Part shown: piece after piece, positions 1 through 5,738 of the stretch
Numbering within the stretch: position 1 is the stretch's first letter
Layout: each line of letters begins with the position of its first letter
From: Eubacterium sp.
GTDB lineage: Bacteria > Bacillota > Clostridia > Lachnospirales > Lachnospiraceae
Assembly: GCA_017445525.1 (NCBI GenBank)
Contig: JAFSTZ010000073.1
Span: forward strand, 1 to 5,738
Direction of reading: 5' to 3'
Length of the DNA stretch: 5,738 nt
Translations under genes and position numbers: made by a program
The notes under the pieces: generated by a model
The model's database searches: none
What the model was told of the DNA's origin: nothing
The model's input: the letters and a program-made list of their open reading frames with translations, nothing else

Positions 1-117
1 GAGATCGGTTGCGTCCTGCAACGCAAGCGGGTTGAATGTGCTATCATGATAAAGGCTGCTTCCTGCGACGAATAAAGAAACCGAGTATATCGCAAGCCAC
101 TATCCGCGACAGATTAG

Positions 118-136
118 ATCATGTTTCAGTCATGAT
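118..136. repeat. Inverted repeat ATCATG-N7-CATGAT, possible operator
   Basis: Two perfect 6-base half-sites flank a 7-base spacer about 25 bases upstream of the predicted -35. The same core occurs as the continuous palindrome ATCATGAT at 43-50, and the 9-mer TCATGATAA is present at both 44-52 and 130-138. The arrangement could bind a dimeric regulator, but such short AT-rich dyads also arise by chance. No regulator is suggested by the sequence. Confidence 0.25.
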
Positions 137-161
137 AAGTTGAATACGTGCGAGGTTATAC

Positions 162-190
162 TTGCATAAATCCTAACAATATGATATATT
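162..190 (+). promoter_or_regulatory. Probable sigma-70/SigA-type promoter with extended -10
   Basis: A weak -35 (TTGCAT, 162-167) is separated by 17 bases from a good -10 (TATATT, 185-190). A TG dinucleotide at 182-183 gives the extended -10 form TGnTATATT, which can compensate for a poor -35. Transcription would begin near 197, leaving a leader of roughly 45 bases before the ATG at 241. This is seen by eye only; no transcript data are available. Confidence 0.5.
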
Positions 191-225
191 TCTTGTATCA
201 ATAGTCTTTATCACAACAGAAAGCA

Positions 226-230
226 GAGGG
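226..230 (+). promoter_or_regulatory. Ribosome binding site of the repeat-tail membrane protein gene
   Basis: GAGGG, 10 bases before the ATG at 241, is a moderate Shine-Dalgarno match and supports that start. It is weaker than the AAGGAGG of the FIST gene in the same window. Confidence 0.55.
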
Positions 231-240
231 ATCATATATA

Positions 241-924
241 ATGAACGAAAACGAAAATCAGCAGGGTTATGCCGGCCAGACCACATACGACAGTCAACAG
301 AGTTATTCTAGGCAGACCACATATGACAACCAACAGGGATACACCGGTCAAAACGGATACTACTCTCAGCAGGGTTATGCCGGCCAGACTGCCTACAACA
401 ACCAGCAGGGATACGCAGGCCAGGCAACATACGGCAACCAGACAGGATACTACCAGGCAGGCCAGTACGAGTCAGAGCTCGCAGTAATACCGCCTAACTC
501 ATCCGGTTCTGCGCTCGCTCTCGGCATCATAGGTTTGGTGTTGACATTTATCGGGATCCCGTTTTTCGGAGTTATCGGTGGGGGCATCGCTCTGATCCTC
601 GGCATATGTGCCATAGGTCTCGGACAGTCAGCCAAAAACAAGACTGATAGAAGAAAGGGAAAAGGCGGCTTTGTCCTGGGGATCATCACCGTCTGCTTTG
701 CATGCGTTATGTCAGTAGGCTTTTTGGTTGCAGGTCTCAGTGTACGTGCAGTAGCAATCAATAATGGTATGCCTCTTCTGGCAAAGCACGGCAGCGCACT
801 GACATTCGGAGTTATAGGTATGCTGATCAGCATCGGCAACGAGAGCGATTTGGAAGCGCTTGAGGACGAGATAAATAACGCAAATTGGGGAACCTACTAT
901 ACACCTAAAATCAAAATCGGATAA
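241..924 (+). CDS. DUF4190-like small membrane protein with Q/G/Y-rich repeat tail
   Basis: A 227-residue protein of unknown function. Residues 7-78 form an N-terminal tail of five clear 12-residue repeats plus one degenerate copy (type QQGYAGQTTYDS), with almost no charge and therefore probably disordered. Residues 91-128 are a glycine-rich hydrophobic stretch that can form two tightly packed membrane helices. A basic loop (about 132-141, KNKTDRRKGK) and a third hydrophobic helix (144-166) follow. The tail, double hydrophobic segment, basic loop and KGGFVLGII start to the last helix match the layout of DUF4190-type proteins, which in Firmicutes often carry Q/Y/G/P-rich tails. There is no signal peptide. 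The C-terminal 60 residues are mostly polar after a short hydrophobic patch (187-198) and contain an acidic segment (201-210) and a basic end. The ATG at 241 is supported by GAGGG and an upstream promoter. It stands alone and converges with the signalling operon. The family call is by pattern only; function unknown. Confidence 0.8.
   Translation: MNENENQQGYAGQTTYDSQQSYSRQTTYDNQQGYTGQNGYYSQQGYAGQTAYNNQQGYAGQATYGNQTGYYQAGQYESELAVIPPNSSGSALALGIIGLVLTFIGIPFFGVIGGGIALILGICAIGLGQSAKNKTDRRKGKGGFVLGIITVCFACVMSVGFLVAGLSVRAVAINNGMPLLAKHGSALTFGVIGMLISIGNESDLEALEDEINNANWGTYYTPKIKIG
259..474 (+). repeat. Six 36-base in-frame tandem repeats encoding a 12-residue Q/G/Y motif
   Basis: Units start at 259, 295, 331, 367, 403 and 439; the last is degenerate. 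Encoded consensus is about QQGYxGQxxYxN. Units 1 and 4 are identical over 23 bases (259-281 and 367-389), although the intervening units 2 and 3 have diverged in third positions. This suggests recombination or recent copying between units. The period is a multiple of three, so gain or loss of units would change tail length without breaking the frame. Confidence 0.9.
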
Positions 925-926
925 AT

Positions 927-972
927 AAAAAAGCCGCAAACAGCGACAATAGCCATCCGCAGCAACTTCGGC
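927..972 (-). terminator. Possible intrinsic terminator of the minus-strand signalling operon
   Basis: Reading the minus strand past the response-regulator stop, a GC-rich imperfect hairpin (outer pairs GCCG at 972-969 with CGGC at 936-933, interrupted inner pairing) is followed directly by six T (932-927). The stem contains mismatches and wobble pairs and a bulge, so it is weaker than the 971-994 hairpin, but its U-tract is better. It almost reaches the stop codon of the convergent gene. Confidence 0.4.
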
Positions 973-1000
973 AGACTGTCATCAGACAGTCTGCTGTTTT
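969..1000 (+). terminator. Intrinsic terminator of the repeat-tail membrane protein gene
   Basis: A perfect 10-base-pair stem (GCAGACTGTC 971-980, GACAGTCTGC 985-994) closes a four-base ATCA loop. It extends by a G-U and a C-G pair to 969/996 and is followed by TTTT (997-1000). It lies 44 bases past the TAA at 922-924. The U-tract is short, but the stem is strong. On the minus strand the same hairpin forms without a U-tract, so it may instead protect the 3' end of the response-regulator message. Confidence 0.75.
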
Positions 1001-1008
1001 CATACCGA

Positions 1009-1857
1009 TCAATCATTTTTCATATTGGCGAAATACTTTTTGATCTTACCCTGCAGTGAAGCCTTGTCTATAGTTTTAAGTATATAGTCCATAGGCTTCA
1101 GATCCAGCACTTCCTTGACGGTCTCGACATCATTTTTACCGGTGAGGAAAACGACAGGTATGGTCTTGGTGGAGGGATCGCTCCTGAGCATCTCGAGCAC
1201 CTTTGCACCCGACAGGACAGGCATCTCATAATCGAGCATGATCAGGTCACAGGTGTTTTTGGCAAGCCACGATATCGCCTGCATACCGGAGGTGACCATG
1301 CTCACCTCATAATCATCGGTCAGCCATCTGCTGATCAGTCGTACATAGGTCGGATCGTCATCCACGATAAGGATCTTTTTATCTTCCTCGACATCACCGT
1401 CGCCTTCGTAGAAAGCTCTTATACAATCCAAAAACTGATCCATATCCAACGGCCTGTCAAACCACTTGTGGATCTGTATGGGCTGTATGATCTTTTTGAT
1501 CTCGTTGTACTCTTCACTCTCGCCTATGATGATAACCTTTTTTGAATCAATATTCAGGATATCATGGACATCGTTTAAGACCTTCTGCTCCAGGTCATCC
1601 TGCAGATACAGTACATAGATCCCGGTTTTTTCACGGATGCGGAGCAGATCCTTGGACTTCTCTTCCATCGTAGCAAACTGAGTCTTGAGATCCAGCTCAT
1701 GGATCCTGGACTCCATGCCCTTGGTAAAGAACCCCTCAGAGGAACTGATGATGGTAACAGTACCCGTAGGCTGAACTGCATTTCCTGCAGGCTGATCTCC
1801 GTTTCCCTCGGATTGGTTTTGATTTTTTGCCATGTTGAGAATATCTTCTAACGACAT
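1009..1857 (-). CDS. Output-less response regulator with degenerate and intact receiver domains
   Basis: Probable terminal phosphate acceptor of the relay encoded by this operon. Numbered from the ATG at 1857 (282 residues): a short N-terminus and a Q/N/G-rich linker (about 11-32), a degenerate receiver-like domain (about 33-151), then a complete receiver (about 160-280). The second receiver has the acidic pair Asp166/Asp167 (ILIVDDD), phosphoacceptor Asp209 (MLDYEMP), Thr239 (FLTGK) and Lys261 (YILK). The first domain keeps the alternating strand/helix pattern and a FDRPLD ending like the usual KPF, but lacks the acidic pair and has Arg135 where Lys is expected, so it should not be phosphorylated. 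No DNA-binding, GGDEF or other output domain is present; it probably signals by protein contact. A GTG two codons upstream (1863) is also open, but GAGGTG lies just before the ATG and would overlap the GTG, so the ATG is preferred. It follows the kinase gene by 10 bases. The partner or target is not evident from the sequence. Confidence 0.88.
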   Translation of the reverse strand: MSLEDILNMAKNQNQSEGNGDQPAGNAVQPTGTVTIISSSEGFFTKGMESRIHELDLKTQFATMEEKSKDLLRIREKTGIYVLYLQDDLEQKVLNDVHDILNIDSKKVIIIGESEEYNEIKKIIQPIQIHKWFDRPLDMDQFLDCIRAFYEGDGDVEEDKKILIVDDDPTYVRLISRWLTDDYEVSMVTSGMQAISWLAKNTCDLIMLDYEMPVLSGAKVLEMLRSDPSTKTIPVVFLTGKNDVETVKEVLDLKPMDYILKTIDKASLQGKIKKYFANMKND

Positions 1858-1860
1858 AAG

Positions 1861-1866
1861 CACCTC
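1861..1866 (-). promoter_or_regulatory. Ribosome binding site deciding the response-regulator start
   Basis: On the minus strand GAGGTG sits directly after the kinase stop (TAG, 1870-1868, sharing no bases except adjacency) and 3 bases before the ATG at 1857; counted from GAGG the gap is 5. The upstream GTG candidate at 1863-1861 lies inside this site and has no Shine-Dalgarno of its own. The close stop/start arrangement suggests translational coupling with the kinase. Confidence 0.55.
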
Positions 1867-1867
1867 G

Positions 1868-4222
1868 CTATCTTCTGTTTTCCACTAACTTCGTCATACC
1901 GTCCCAGTCAAGAACCATCAACATATCTTTTAACTTGGCAAATACCTCTTCATCTTCCTTTTCAAGACTGTATTCTTTTATGGAATCGAGTATCGCGTCT
2001 ATCATTTTGTGGTCATATTTTTGTGAAAAATCATATATGACCTGATATGCCTCCTTCAACTGGCTCTCTGATATCGGATTGAGATTCTCGCGTGCCTCGT
2101 CAAAGCCTGTCATCCCTTCATCGATCTGCTCCAAAAGAGAGATCATCTCATCTGAGTGAGACTTGATATAATCGATATCCTGAGCATTGCCGGCATCCTC
2201 GAGCTTCCTTGACATCTCGGAAAGCTCCATGGCTCCTATAAGTCTTGCCGAGCTTTTCATCGCATGCACGAATATCGTATAATCCTTCCATCTTTCTTCA
2301 CGATAAGCGTCAACTATATCCTGCTTCTTTTTCTGTACCGTATCGTGAAATGATCTGACGATGTCCATCAGTCCCTCGGCATCACCGCAGTTTTTGATGC
2401 CTTCACTGACATCCACGCCGTCTATAGTCCACATCCAGTCGGGGATCACGTCCCCCTGACCGTCCGGCGGGACAGCTTCCTGAGATGCCAAAGCCTCCTC
2501 TTCGGAAGCAAGCTTCGACGGATCGATGTGACGCATCATAGTCTTCTCCAGCAGCGTTCCATCAACCGGTTTTGATAGGTAGTCATCAAATCCATGTGAC
2601 AGATAACGCTCTCTCGAGCCCGATATAGCATTGGCAGTGAGCGCAATATGCGTTGATCTGTCGTAGTCATCTCTCTTTTTCATCTCTTCAAGAGTTTCTA
2701 TACCGTCCATCTCAGGCATCATATGATCTACAAAAATGATATCGTACTGAGCATAATCAAGCGCTATCAAGGCCTCATGTCCCGAGCTGACGGTATCTAC
2801 CTGTACTCCGGTAGCCTTTAAAAGAGACTTGATGACCAGCAGGTTGGTCTCAGTGTCATCAACAACCAAGATACGGGCAGACGGGGCATAAAACTGAGGT
2901 TTATAGACCTCATCGGACACATCCTCATATCTGTGTTTGAAGTTCTCAGCATAATCACCTATGGGCTCGTTGCTGAGTATCTTTTGCTCGATATCAAAGG
3001 AAAACTCGGATCCAACACCGTATTCGCTCTCTACATGGAGGCTTGTCCCCATCAGTTCGAGAAGACTCTTGGTAATGTTCATCCCGAGGCCGGTACCCTC
3101 GATATTTCTGTTTCTCTTTTCCTCGATACGGGTAAACGGTGCAAAGAGGCGTTCCAGATCCTCTTTTTTCATGCCTATCCCCGTGTCTGTAACTTTTACC
3201 TTCAGTGTTATACGTTGATCATCGATCCGTGCAAATCCCATCTCCAGACCGACCTGACCTTTTTCCGTATACTTGACCGAATTGTTCAGAACGTTCAGTA
3301 TACACTGTTTTATGCGTATCTCATCACCGAAAAGCTCGTGTGGTATCTCCTGATCGATATCGACCTTTAATTCCAGTCCCTTTTTCTTTACACGCTCGGT
3401 GACCATATTTACAACATCGTTGACAAGCGAACCCAGCTCATATCTGGTCGGGATGATCTCCATCTTGCCTTCCTCGACCTTTGAGAAGTCGAGGATCTCA
3501 TTTATCAGCGCGAGAAGAGTCTTGCCGGCCTGGCGGATATTGCCGGCATACGAACGTATCTGCGGCTCGCTGCTCTCCCTGAGGATCATCTCGTCCATAC
3601 CGAGTACGGCGTTGATAGGCGTACGTATCTCGTGAGACATATTCGCTAAAAATGAACTCTTGGCCTTGTTGGCTTCGTCCGCATGCTCTCTGGCCTCTAT
3701 CATCTCGGTCATATCGACAAAAATGATGTTCAGCCCGGGGACCTCGCCCTCGTCATTTCTCATGGCGCGGATCGTGATCTGAAGATAGTTTTTCGGACCG
3801 CCGAGATCCTTTGTATAGATGTAGGATGGTATATACTCGCCCGCAAGAGCATCCCTGCACTGCTTCATAAAATCCTGAAGTTCCTCGGGCTCCATAAAGT
3901 TTCTCAGGGAATCCTCCAAGGCGAATCCGCTTTCTATACGGCTCGAATCCTCTCCTGTAAAGAGGAAAAACATCTCGGAAGCCATCACCAGCTGAAGGTG
4001 CTCATCCGTCAGGATCATGATGTAAGGTGATGTCTTTAACATCTGGTTATTATAAAAAAGCTGGCGCATATTATCACGTTGAACAAACTCCTGTATATGA
4101 GCCGCCTGCTCGTTGGCCATGCGCAGCATCTCGTTGTCACGCTGCAGATGCTTGTTTTCTCTTTTCAGCTTTTTGTTTTCGAGCTTCAGGGTAGCAAGCT
4201 CTTCCGGTTCAATCATATCCAT
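1868..4222 (-). CDS. Soluble hybrid histidine kinase: coiled coil-PAS-HisKA-HATPase-REC-Hpt
   Basis: A 784-residue tripartite phosphorelay kinase without signal peptide or membrane segment, hence cytosolic. Order of parts: a charged coiled coil (about 5-50); a PAS-like sensor domain (about 60-175, ending in the usual IIFVDMTEM strand); HisKA with phosphorylated His197 (MSHEIRTP); HATPase with N-box Asn310/Asn314, G1 DTGIG (346-350), F-box FAPF (360-363) and G2 GTGLG (376-380); a receiver with Asp455/Asp456, phosphoacceptor Asp499 (FVDHMMPEMDG), Thr529 and Lys551-Pro552; and an Hpt domain with His653 (HAMKSSARLIGA). All catalytic residues are present. A further helical region of about 80 residues (706-784) follows Hpt and has no recognised family. 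The likely path is ATP to His197, Asp499, His653, then Asp209 of the downstream response regulator. The start has GGAGG 10 bases upstream; a second ATG at codon 3 is worse placed. The gene follows the FIST gene by 18 bases, suggesting that the FIST protein feeds the PAS or coiled-coil input. Confidence 0.95.
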   Translation of the reverse strand: MDMIEPEELATLKLENKKLKRENKHLQRDNEMLRMANEQAAHIQEFVQRDNMRQLFYNNQMLKTSPYIMILTDEHLQLVMASEMFFLFTGEDSSRIESGFALEDSLRNFMEPEELQDFMKQCRDALAGEYIPSYIYTKDLGGPKNYLQITIRAMRNDEGEVPGLNIIFVDMTEMIEAREHADEANKAKSSFLANMSHEIRTPINAVLGMDEMILRESSEPQIRSYAGNIRQAGKTLLALINEILDFSKVEEGKMEIIPTRYELGSLVNDVVNMVTERVKKKGLELKVDIDQEIPHELFGDEIRIKQCILNVLNNSVKYTEKGQVGLEMGFARIDDQRITLKVKVTDTGIGMKKEDLERLFAPFTRIEEKRNRNIEGTGLGMNITKSLLELMGTSLHVESEYGVGSEFSFDIEQKILSNEPIGDYAENFKHRYEDVSDEVYKPQFYAPSARILVVDDTETNLLVIKSLLKATGVQVDTVSSGHEALIALDYAQYDIIFVDHMMPEMDGIETLEEMKKRDDYDRSTHIALTANAISGSRERYLSHGFDDYLSKPVDGTLLEKTMMRHIDPSKLASEEEALASQEAVPPDGQGDVIPDWMWTIDGVDVSEGIKNCGDAEGLMDIVRSFHDTVQKKKQDIVDAYREERWKDYTIFVHAMKSSARLIGAMELSEMSRKLEDAGNAQDIDYIKSHSDEMISLLEQIDEGMTGFDEARENLNPISESQLKEAYQVIYDFSQKYDHKMIDAILDSIKEYSLEKEDEEVFAKLKDMLMVLDWDGMTKLVENRR

Positions 4223-4232
4223 CCGGTATCAT

Positions 4233-4237
4233 CCTCC
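4233..4237 (-). promoter_or_regulatory. Ribosome binding site of the hybrid kinase gene
   Basis: GGAGG on the minus strand, 10 bases before the ATG at 4222 and inside the 18-base gap after the FIST stop codon. It supports the first of two nearby ATG codons as the start. Confidence 0.7.
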
Positions 4238-4240
4238 GCT

Positions 4241-5443
4241 CTACATTGCAAGTATAGTAAATGTAAAGTTATGGAACATATTGTAATCCTTGCCATCTAC
4301 TACATCCGAAGCAGGACAAAACTCACCATAGGAGTACATCCCCATAAATGTTAAGTCTTTCGGCATCTGAGGGAACCAGCGCTCAGCCTCCTCATCTATC
4401 TGGGTAGACAGTGCAAGATATCTCGCTGCACAGCTGGTACAGATAACGGTAGTATATTTATGATCGGACTCATCGATCTCTTTCATCATATCAAACAAAA
4501 CATCGGACAGCGACTGAGTAACACGCTCTCTCTTTACGATACCGATCTCAAGTCTGGACCCCTCCGGTATATCTCCGAGGAATAACCCGCTTCGTTTCTC
4601 CAGATCCAAAAACGAAAGGTTTCTCGCAGCCCTTACCTTGGCTCCGTCGGGCTTCTCTACCGTAGCTATAAAAGGAGTCAGCAAATAGTCTCTCATGACC
4701 TCTGTTTTTGTTACTTCAAAGTGTTCCTTCTCGAGAAGATCAACCATTGGCATACCATCAAGCTCGTAAACTTCGTTGTTCTTTGACTTGGTAACCGTGT
4801 AGGTTTTGGGCTTGGGCATACTCTCTACAGAGTTTACACTCAGGTACTTGATCTGTATATCCCCACCTATAAGAGCGATGACCTGTCCGTTCTTGATGAC
4901 CTTATCATTGCAGAAAACTCTGGTCTCTTCAAAGTTGAAACGATCGGATGCCAGTCCGCCGAATATCGGCATAGCTCTTCCTGCAGAGTCCGTAGCTCTC
5001 AGCAGGTCATCACCTGACACATGATTCATAGCTGTTACACACACACCATAACTGAGGATAACCTTTTCCTCACATCCAAGTTGATCGGAAAGTGAGTGAT
5101 ACATGTCATTTATAATACCCTGATAGTTATCAAGTGTCAGCTCTTCAGTGACATCCGCAGCAAATCTGCACTCATCTCCCGTAATGACCATCAGTGACAT
5201 ACCGTCTCCCTTGAATCCGGCGCCGTCACTTGTCAGGATGCCCATCGTAGTACAACCTATGATCGGGAAATCCCACCTCTCAGACAATGCTTTATAAAGC
5301 TCGGGGTAGTCGATCTCCTCCTCTGAAAATATGATAGCAAGGCTGTTTTTCTGTAGTTCAAAGTCCGAAAGCTTGTCAAATATCTCTTTGACAGCCTCCT
5401 CCACGTCATCAACTTCCTCGGTATATACTACTCTTGATTCCAT
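4241..5443 (-). CDS. FIST-domain sensory protein (FIST_N plus FIST_C)
   Basis: A 400-residue cytosolic protein with no membrane segment. The N-terminal FIST domain (about 30-200) shows the family's FPIIGCTTMG motif (59-68), SYGVCVTAMNHVSGDDLL region and PIFGGLASD (159-167). The C-terminal FIST_C domain (about 220-398) shows the Tyr-Gly-Glu motif MYSYGEFCP (369-377) and the HNFTFTILAM ending (391-400). Length fits the family. FIST domains are predicted small-ligand sensors linked to bacterial signal transduction; one group, NosP of Pseudomonas, binds heme and nitric oxide and controls a neighbouring hybrid kinase. Here the gene is first in an operon with a hybrid kinase and a response regulator, so it is probably the ligand-sensing input. 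Odd points are a CTSC pair at Cys335/Cys338 and Cys376 in the conserved GEFCP motif. The start is fixed by AAGGAGG 10 bases upstream. The ligand and any heme binding are not shown by sequence. Confidence 0.92.
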   Translation of the reverse strand: MESRVVYTEEVDDVEEAVKEIFDKLSDFELQKNSLAIIFSEEEIDYPELYKALSERWDFPIIGCTTMGILTSDGAGFKGDGMSLMVITGDECRFAADVTEELTLDNYQGIINDMYHSLSDQLGCEEKVILSYGVCVTAMNHVSGDDLLRATDSAGRAMPIFGGLASDRFNFEETRVFCNDKVIKNGQVIALIGGDIQIKYLSVNSVESMPKPKTYTVTKSKNNEVYELDGMPMVDLLEKEHFEVTKTEVMRDYLLTPFIATVEKPDGAKVRAARNLSFLDLEKRSGLFLGDIPEGSRLEIGIVKRERVTQSLSDVLFDMMKEIDESDHKYTTVICTSCAARYLALSTQIDEEAERWFPQMPKDLTFMGMYSYGEFCPASDVVDGKDYNMFHNFTFTILAM

Positions 5444-5453
5444 ATATCTAATC

Positions 5454-5460
5454 CCTCCTT
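5454..5460 (-). promoter_or_regulatory. Strong ribosome binding site of the FIST gene
   Basis: AAGGAGG on the minus strand, 10 bases before the ATG at 5443. This is the best Shine-Dalgarno in the window. It lies immediately 3' of the inverted repeat at 5461-5497, so folding of that repeat could affect its exposure. Confidence 0.8.
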
Positions 5461-5497
5461 GTACCTGTACTTAGATTTGATTGATCAGCACATGTAC
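5461..5497 (-). repeat. Inverted repeat between the sugar-kinase stop and the FIST Shine-Dalgarno
   Basis: On the minus strand GTACATGT (5497-5490) can pair with ACAGGTAC (5468-5461), an 8-base stem with one mismatch and a 21-base loop. It occupies exactly the space between the TAG of the FGGY kinase and the AAGGAGG of the FIST gene. No T-run follows, so it is not an intrinsic terminator. It could be an RNA stem affecting translation or processing, a protein-binding dyad, or chance. I see no good promoter in this gap. Confidence 0.35.
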
Positions 5498-5738
5498 CTA
5501 ATCGGCTACCGCTGCGACCGCTGCCTTCTCAGCCTCAAGACCGGCCTTGTATCTCTCGATAAATGCATCGAAGCCCTTGACGCCCTCAGCATCCGGGGCG
5601 AGCTCCTCGCCCTTCTCGCCGGCAAATACCTTGTTATCAAGGTAGTCAGCTAAAGACTCTCCGTCAGCCTTTGTGACCATATATGCAGCCAGTACGGCGA
5701 TACCCCATGCGCCACCCTCTCCGGCTGTCTCCATAACA
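5498..5738 (-). CDS. FGGY-family carbohydrate kinase, C-terminal fragment
   Basis: Only the last 79 whole codons are inside the window; the frame stays open through the right edge (a Val codon precedes the internal Met at 5734), so the ATG at 5734 is not the start. The [19 protein letters not shown] motif matches the conserved C-terminal nucleotide-site region of FGGY sugar kinases, especially the xylulokinase/L-ribulokinase-like group of Clostridia, which phosphorylate pentoses or pentuloses with ATP in the cytosol. The acidic, alanine-rich tail ([19 protein letters not shown]) fits that group. Substrate cannot be decided from this fragment. The gene is upstream of the FIST gene on the same strand by 54 bases with no clear terminator, so co-transcription is possible though the functions differ. 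Confidence 0.8.
   Translation of the reverse strand, partial: VMETAGEGGAWGIAVLAAYMVTKADGESLADYLDNKVFAGEKGEELAPDAEGVKGFDAFIERYKAGLEAEKAAVAAVAD

Larger units (their letters stand above)
1..240. other. Non-coding leader region upstream of the repeat-tail membrane protein gene
   Basis: No convincing gene is visible here. One plus frame is open from the window edge to a TAA at 73-75 (24 codons), but its translation resembles no family I recognise, and the other two plus frames stop earlier. The region holds a short hairpin-like inverted repeat (TTGCGT at 9-14, ACGCAA at 21-26), a 10-base palindrome TATCATGATA (42-51) and a related dyad (ATCATG 118-123, CATGAT 131-136). A likely promoter follows at 162-190. 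A tail end of an upstream plus-strand gene cannot be excluded because the window starts here. Confidence 0.5.

Noticed and set aside
9..26. Hairpin TTGCGT/ACGCAA as a terminator
   Set aside because: Only six base pairs and no T-run on either side.
1..75. Possible C-terminal end of an upstream plus-strand gene
   Set aside because: Only 24 codons, Cys/Arg-rich, no recognisable family and no terminator after the TAA; not enough to call.
259..474. CRISPR-like array
   Set aside because: The 36-base period recalls CRISPR repeat length, but units abut without unique spacers and encode a regular peptide repeat in frame.
269..487. 72-codon plus-strand frame overlapping the repeat region
   Set aside because: Kept open by the 36-base repeats, whose length is divisible by three; shifted reading of the repeats only.
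450..839. 129-codon open frame on the minus strand opposite the membrane protein gene
   Set aside because: Antisense shadow of the hydrophobic region; Pro/Arg/Met-rich translation without domain features, and the plus-strand protein is well supported.
2933..3370. 145-codon open frame on the plus strand opposite the kinase gene
   Set aside because: It lies antisense to the HATPase and linker regions of an intact, motif-complete kinase; the translation shows no family features and there is no ribosome binding site. Likewise for the other plus-strand frames within 2961-4354.
5498..5734. Complete 78-residue protein starting at the ATG at 5734
   Set aside because: The reading frame continues beyond the window edge and the Met is inside the conserved FGGY motif; it is a fragment of a larger kinase.

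Overview
The window looks like a chromosomal segment of an anaerobic Firmicute, most likely a Lachnospiraceae (Butyrivibrio/Roseburia-like) relative. The basis is strong AAGGAGG-type ribosome binding sites, base composition near even, a DUF4190-like small membrane protein, a soluble PAS-hybrid histidine kinase of a type common in that family, and an FGGY kinase whose C-terminus resembles clostridial ones. The genus is an inference; no RNA marker gene is present.

Left part (1-1008): a 240-base non-coding leader carries a plausible extended -10 promoter and several ATCATGAT-type dyads. It leads into a plus-strand gene (241-924) for a small membrane protein with a Q/G/Y-rich N-terminal tail made of 12-residue repeats. 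The gene converges with the minus-strand operon. The 84-base gap between them holds a strong plus-strand hairpin terminator and a weaker minus-strand terminator.

Middle and right part (1009-5443, all minus strand): a compact three-gene signalling operon, read right to left. It encodes a FIST-domain sensory protein, a soluble hybrid histidine kinase (coiled coil, PAS, HisKA, HATPase, receiver, Hpt), and an output-less response regulator with a degenerate receiver followed by an intact one. The intergenic gaps are 18 and 10 bases, each with its own Shine-Dalgarno, so the genes are almost certainly co-transcribed. The simplest model is that the FIST protein senses a small cytosolic ligand and modulates the kinase. 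Phosphate would then pass His197 to Asp499 to His653 within the kinase and on to Asp209 of the response regulator, which must act by protein contact because it has no DNA-binding or enzymatic domain. A FIST protein encoded beside a hybrid kinase recalls the NosP/NahK nitric-oxide system of Pseudomonas, but the ligand here is unknown.

Right edge (5498-5738): the C-terminal end of an FGGY-family sugar kinase on the same strand, 54 bases upstream of the FIST gene. No obvious terminator lies between them, so read-through from a sugar-catabolism operon is possible.
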